A stretch of 64,000 bases of DNA, taken from positions 10,492,540 to 10,556,539 of the forward strand of contig NC_064042.1 in assembly GCF_932526225.1 (NCBI RefSeq). Reading direction: 5' to 3'. The notes under the pieces were generated by a model, which ran no database searches, was not told the origin of the DNA, and was given only the letters and a program-made list of their open reading frames with translations. The translations under genes were made by a program, and so were the position numbers. The DNA is from Nematostella vectensis (taxonomy: Eukaryota; Cnidaria; Anthozoa; Actiniaria; Edwardsiidae). This document shows, piece after piece, positions 61,801 to 64,000 of this stretch (its first letter is position 1; each line of letters begins with the position of its first letter).

Positions 61801-63964
61801 TAATTAATTTGAATTTCTTTATGAAATTCAACATTTTTTTACCGCGCTGCTATGCACTCAGTTTAAGCGAGATTTGTAAAATTCTTTCAAATTCTGAAGG
61901 GGTAAGCTTCACAGATTGCAACCGTTTGCTTTTTAGGCATAGATGACAAGCCGATTGCAAAATTAACGCATTGTTAGGCTTAAGGCATACGTCGAACCGA
62001 ACATGTACCTAATTCAGTCGAACCTATTGTTTTGGAAATAGCTACATGGAAAGTACAACGTTTGCCGCGAATCAGTTCATAGATTCAATATTGAGTCGCC
62101 GAGTCGAATTGAATCGTGTGTGGGGCCTGGCGGCATACTTGAACCGAATAAGATAAATATATTACGTACATAAGAATATAATTGATTCAATCAAACCTTT
62201 GCACAAAATTTGTGAAAGCACCCTCTCCCCCACAAAAAATATCCAGATCCCCCCTTAGAGCATGCGCTCTACGTACTTTTCCACAATATGGCAAATTATC
62301 GGAAGTCGGAACCTGTCTACTGACAAATCGACAAACGCGTTTAAAGCCACATAACCACCACACAGAGCACTGACAAATCGCCACTGACAAATTATGTCGA
62401 CCTGTCGACTGACAAATCCGACAAACGCCTTTAAAGGTATATAACCACCGCACAGAGCACTGACAATTCACCAATGATAAATTTTGTCGACATGTCGACT
62501 GACAAATCGACAAACCCGTTTCACGGCTGATAACCACCGCAAAGAGCACTGACAAACCGCCACTGACAAATTTTGTCGACCTTTTGACTGACAAATCGAC
62601 AAACCCGTTTCACGGCTGATAACCACTGCACAGAGCACTGACAAATCAACACTGACAAATTTTTCGACCTGTCGACTGACAAATCGACAACGGCGGTTGT
62701 CGGAGTTTGCAACCTTGTCTATTTTATATACAGAAGGCGACGGGAAAATTTCGCAGCGGCTAAAACAGCTTAAAATGGCAAATAATGGCGGGTTTTAGTA
62801 GCAGCAACGTCAAGCTACTGTTTTATTTTCAAATCAGCATATTTATTTCAACGAGATTTGTTCGCTCATACAAACTCTGTAATAAACCTACACTCGCCGT
62901 GAGCCTGGGCTACCTGTCTTCCATCTGTTCCACTACCAGTATGAAAATCCGACACGTCAGAGTCAGACGTCACCACAGTCAAATAAATTTGCATTTGGCT
63001 TGTCATCATTATTTTCCCGTGCGAGATGGATTCCTAGGAATTTCCTAAGATTTCCTAAGTTTGATCTAAAGGTGTTAACAAAATATTATTAAACTTCTTA
63101 AAAATTCCAAGGATTTCCTATTATAAGCAGTAGACCAGAAAATCAGTATAATTGGGATTAGGAAATCTTAGGAATTCTTAAGAAGAAGATTTGAAGCATT
63201 CTAAAATACTTAGGAACTCGTAGGAAATTCTTAGGAAATCCTAAACGAACATTTTTATCACAAGAACAAACCTCAGCATTTTGTAAGCTATACTATAACA
63301 ATAAGAAACGTAATCAAAGACAGGCATTAGACTCGAATACGAGTTTTATGAGGTGTACTTTTTTTCAGAATTAGTACTGCATTGAAAAGAAAGATACGAA
63401 GGGTGATAATTGTTTTAAAATCTTAGATCTGATTTAGAAATAATATATATTGTTTCTAATAGAAATGCTTCTTGAGATTATAAGAAAAGAAGTCCCGCTT
63501 TGAAGAAAGGAGACCGTAAAATGAAAATGTACCGGGCGTCCTTTGCTTTAGTGGCCGAGAGGGGCTTGGGCCCAAGGCGCAAAACCATAACGGTGGAACG
63601 AACGCCATTATCATAACCTCCAAACGGATAGCCGTTTACTCCCGTCCTTTCTACGCGAAATTCACCTATTTTAAGGACTTGATGAGCAGAACATGGATTG
63701 CAGTGAAAGGTTAGTGTGCAATGGGCTTTATAATGTAATAGGATAAATAATAAATGTGATTTCTGCGACCAACTTTAGCATAGAATCATCGTATGTGAGC
63801 GGACTTTTCGAACTAGATGTGTTTTGTGATTCTTTTCTTCTTAACACTTCTACCTTCTTATGTGTTTCTCTTAATATCTTTGCAGGACATTATGATAGAG
63901 ATAGCAAAATGTGCCCGAGTTGAAAAGCCAAGATTTTGCATAAACAGACAAGAGTCTTGTTTAT
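46879..63964 (+). CDS. PELP1: PELP1 / Rix1-type ribosome biogenesis scaffold, 3' end outside window
   Basis: Exons: 46879-46995, 47164-47222, 47673-47778, 47872-47946, 48918-49061, 49480-49539, 53494-53656, 53771-53894, 53996-54083, 54252-54346, 54716-54829, 55172-55304, 55757-55792, 56198-56243, 56374-56430, 57595-57647, and probably 63886-63964; all in phase. The helical-repeat N-terminal domain is recognisable from its order of blocks: LGLCMLEATIEQC, CCTWVRALLQIIQ, QLLENILQYAVQF, ILPSILGALLSLP, CMRHMPGPAGAVK, WRRLLLSLKQSLEMLYED, LPLVHIPAIDLLSALIQRCGSLLLPF and KLRCAVYECIINW, matching human PELP1. PELP1 works with TEX10 and WDR18 (and SENP3, LAS1L) in 60S subunit maturation in the nucleolus. 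A basic linker (SKK, AKKRK) in exons 13-14 may be a nuclear signal. Exon 17 was assigned by phase and by a weak match (DIMIEIAKCARVEK); it is less certain (0.5). The acidic/proline-rich tail lies beyond the window. Confidence 0.88.
48222..48293 (-). repeat. tRNA-like SINE head in PELP1 intron 4
   Basis: On the minus strand GTTAGTCTAGCGGTGCGG resembles an A box region and GAGTTTGATTCCCACTA a B box, spaced as in a tRNA. T-rich DNA follows. It is most likely a tRNA-derived SINE or decayed tRNA. Confidence 0.45.
48458..48521. repeat. Short inverted repeat in PELP1 intron 4
   Basis: AATAACGATTTTCCGCC and GGCGGAAAATCGTTATT are exact inverse copies about 30 bases apart. Confidence 0.7.
51185..51360 (+). 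mobile_element. LINE 3' fragment in PELP1 intron 6
   Basis: One frame reads IKSLSYSFFPRAVRLWNA, the conserved end of many non-LTR reverse transcriptase ORFs (SFFPRTIRLWN). The rest of the element is not visible, so this is a truncated copy. The remainder of this long intron (49540-53493) otherwise holds only AT-rich sequence and the TTAA element below. Confidence 0.6.
51943..52950. mobile_element. TTAA-flanked non-autonomous DNA transposon
   Basis: TTAA at 51943-51946 and 52947-52950 bracket inverted ends CCCATTGACTCCTGGC and, reversed, CACATTGACCCCTGAACC. TTAA target duplication is the mark of piggyBac and Kolobok elements. The 1-kb interior has a 140-codon minus-strand frame (52391-52813) with no motif I recognise, so transposase is probably absent. 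Pieces of the same family lie in intron 4 of the toxin-like genes. Confidence 0.75.
55890..56102. repeat. MITE-like inverted repeat with poly-C centre
   Basis: AACCCAGGACGTCAAGGTCA and GAACGAGGTG at the left recur inverted at the right (CACCTCGTTACGCTGACCTC, then GCCCTGGGT). The centre has G-rich and C-run sequence. It lies in PELP1 intron 13. Confidence 0.6.
57104..57500. repeat. Large near-perfect palindrome (foldback), about 190-bp arms
   Basis: The left arm starts CATTTATATGCAGCCTTGTT and the right arm ends AACAAGGCTGCATATAAATG; the two stay complementary through CATAAGCTAGCCTGCAATCA, CATCCTAATGTTGTTATTCG and GGATCTCAGATTTTTTTATC. The centre is near 57300. A smaller inverted pair (TTTGATGGTGTTTTTAT at about 56960 and 57065) lies just outside. 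Confidence 0.85.
57648..58902. other. Part of PELP1 intron 16, repeats only
   Basis: Holds scattered TTCAGCCC/GGGCTGA words (57748-57925, MITE-like) and an inverted-end element listed separately. No coding exon was found. Confidence 0.5.
58169..58362. mobile_element. MITE with CAGCCTAGT ends
   Basis: Left GGGAGACCGCGCCCCCCAGC, CTAGTTCCAGG and right GCCTGGGACTAGGCTGCGCT, CCCC are imperfect inverted repeats about 190 bp apart; GGGTTTCCTGTG is also mirrored inside as CACAGGAAACCC. Confidence 0.6.
58903..61333 (-). CDS. DUF3987-type P-loop ATPase, antisense in PELP1 intron
   Basis: Three exons in phase: 61333-60245, 60093-60046, 59319-58903; 517 aa. The first exon is a single 363-codon frame. 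Residues 81-88 (APPGAGKT) form a Walker A loop after a hydrophobic strand; GVLCKDEIHIL (131-141) fits Walker B; GNGFVDRILCC (208-218) fits the conserved GxxxR-hydrophobic signature of DUF3987 proteins. The N-terminal VDWLDVFSNAHSVV..MFPAILTGISG block also fits that family. DUF3987 is common in bacteria and phages next to primase or helicase domains, and is patchy in animals. The exact reaction is not known to me. The ATG at 61333 is directly preceded by a good acceptor (TTTTAG), so an upstream exon may exist outside my model. It is transcribed opposite to PELP1, in whose intron it seems nested. Confidence 0.65.
61334..62269. other. Gene-free DNA upstream of the DUF3987 gene
   Basis: AT-rich sequence with repeated TGTCGCAATTTGTAATAA-like words at 61405-61515 and a C/G-run palindrome (CCCCCTGGGGGGG) near 61575. 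No exon is visible; the promoter of the minus-strand gene would lie here, but I see no clear TATA box. Confidence 0.5.
62270..62700. repeat. About 92-bp tandem repeat, four to five units
   Basis: The phrase CAGAGCACTGACAA returns at about 62360, 62453, 62545 and 62632, each followed by ACTGACAAAT..GTCGAC and CGACAAAC.C.TT. Long frames on the minus strand here reflect the repeat. Confidence 0.8.
62701..63885. other. No gene seen before the putative last PELP1 exon
   Basis: Contains many overlapping TTAGGAATT / TTTCCTAAG words at 63010-63245, probably a degenerate simple repeat, and otherwise unremarkable AT-rich DNA. The segment 63530-63710 is more GC-rich but has no clear exon. Confidence 0.45.
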
Positions 63965-64000
63965 GTGAGTTCTAATATATGTTTGTATTTACAATTAACC

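Noticed and set aside
62187..62594. Minus-strand 135-codon Cys-rich frame
   Set aside because: Repeats with the 92-bp satellite unit and shows no conserved domain.

Overview
The window is animal nuclear DNA: short exons with GT..AG introns, TATA and poly(A) signals, LINE, DNA-transposon and MITE debris, and many minisatellites. The conserved genes, a gustatory-receptor-like gene and the repeat content fit an anthozoan cnidarian, most likely a Nematostella-like sea anemone. The species is an inference. All gene models were built by eye from splice sites, frame continuity and remembered family features; no search was run.

Layout. 1-2835: gene-free left flank with repeat debris. 2836-21640: three tandem copies (about 5.5 kb each, the first enlarged by a LINE insertion) of one five-exon gene for a secreted protein of 329 aa that looks like an aerolysin-type beta-pore-forming toxin. 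21484-23300: a transposon with terminal inverted repeats and a satellite of 20-bp TGACGTCA-type palindromes. 23308-33055 (+): a twelve-exon gene for a seven-helix gustatory-receptor-like (GRL) protein. 33507-33957: two neighbouring MITEs. 34867-46636 (-): COG3, subunit 3 of the conserved oligomeric Golgi complex, 24 exons, 784 aa. 46879 to the right end (+): PELP1, a Rix1-type ribosome-biogenesis scaffold, divergent from COG3 across 242 bp and apparently running off the window. Its last visible intron holds an antisense three-exon gene (58903-61333) for a DUF3987-type ATPase, a family known mainly from bacteria and phages.

The most unusual signal is a set of minisatellites built from splice junctions of the genes that contain them. 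A 44-bp unit repeated exactly 29 times (30567-31842) is the 3' splice site plus the first 20 bases of GRL exon 11. Three COG3 introns carry arrays made of an exon end plus donor (about 35600-36181), a donor (about 38405-38590) and an acceptor plus exon start (about 39365-39905). Two toxin-like copies carry a short duplication of an exon end plus donor. Together these suggest that tandem repeats are being born at exon-intron borders in this genome.

The genes do not form one pathway: COG3 (Golgi trafficking) and PELP1 (60S ribosome maturation) are housekeeping, GRL is a receptor or channel, and the tandem cluster is probably venom or defence.
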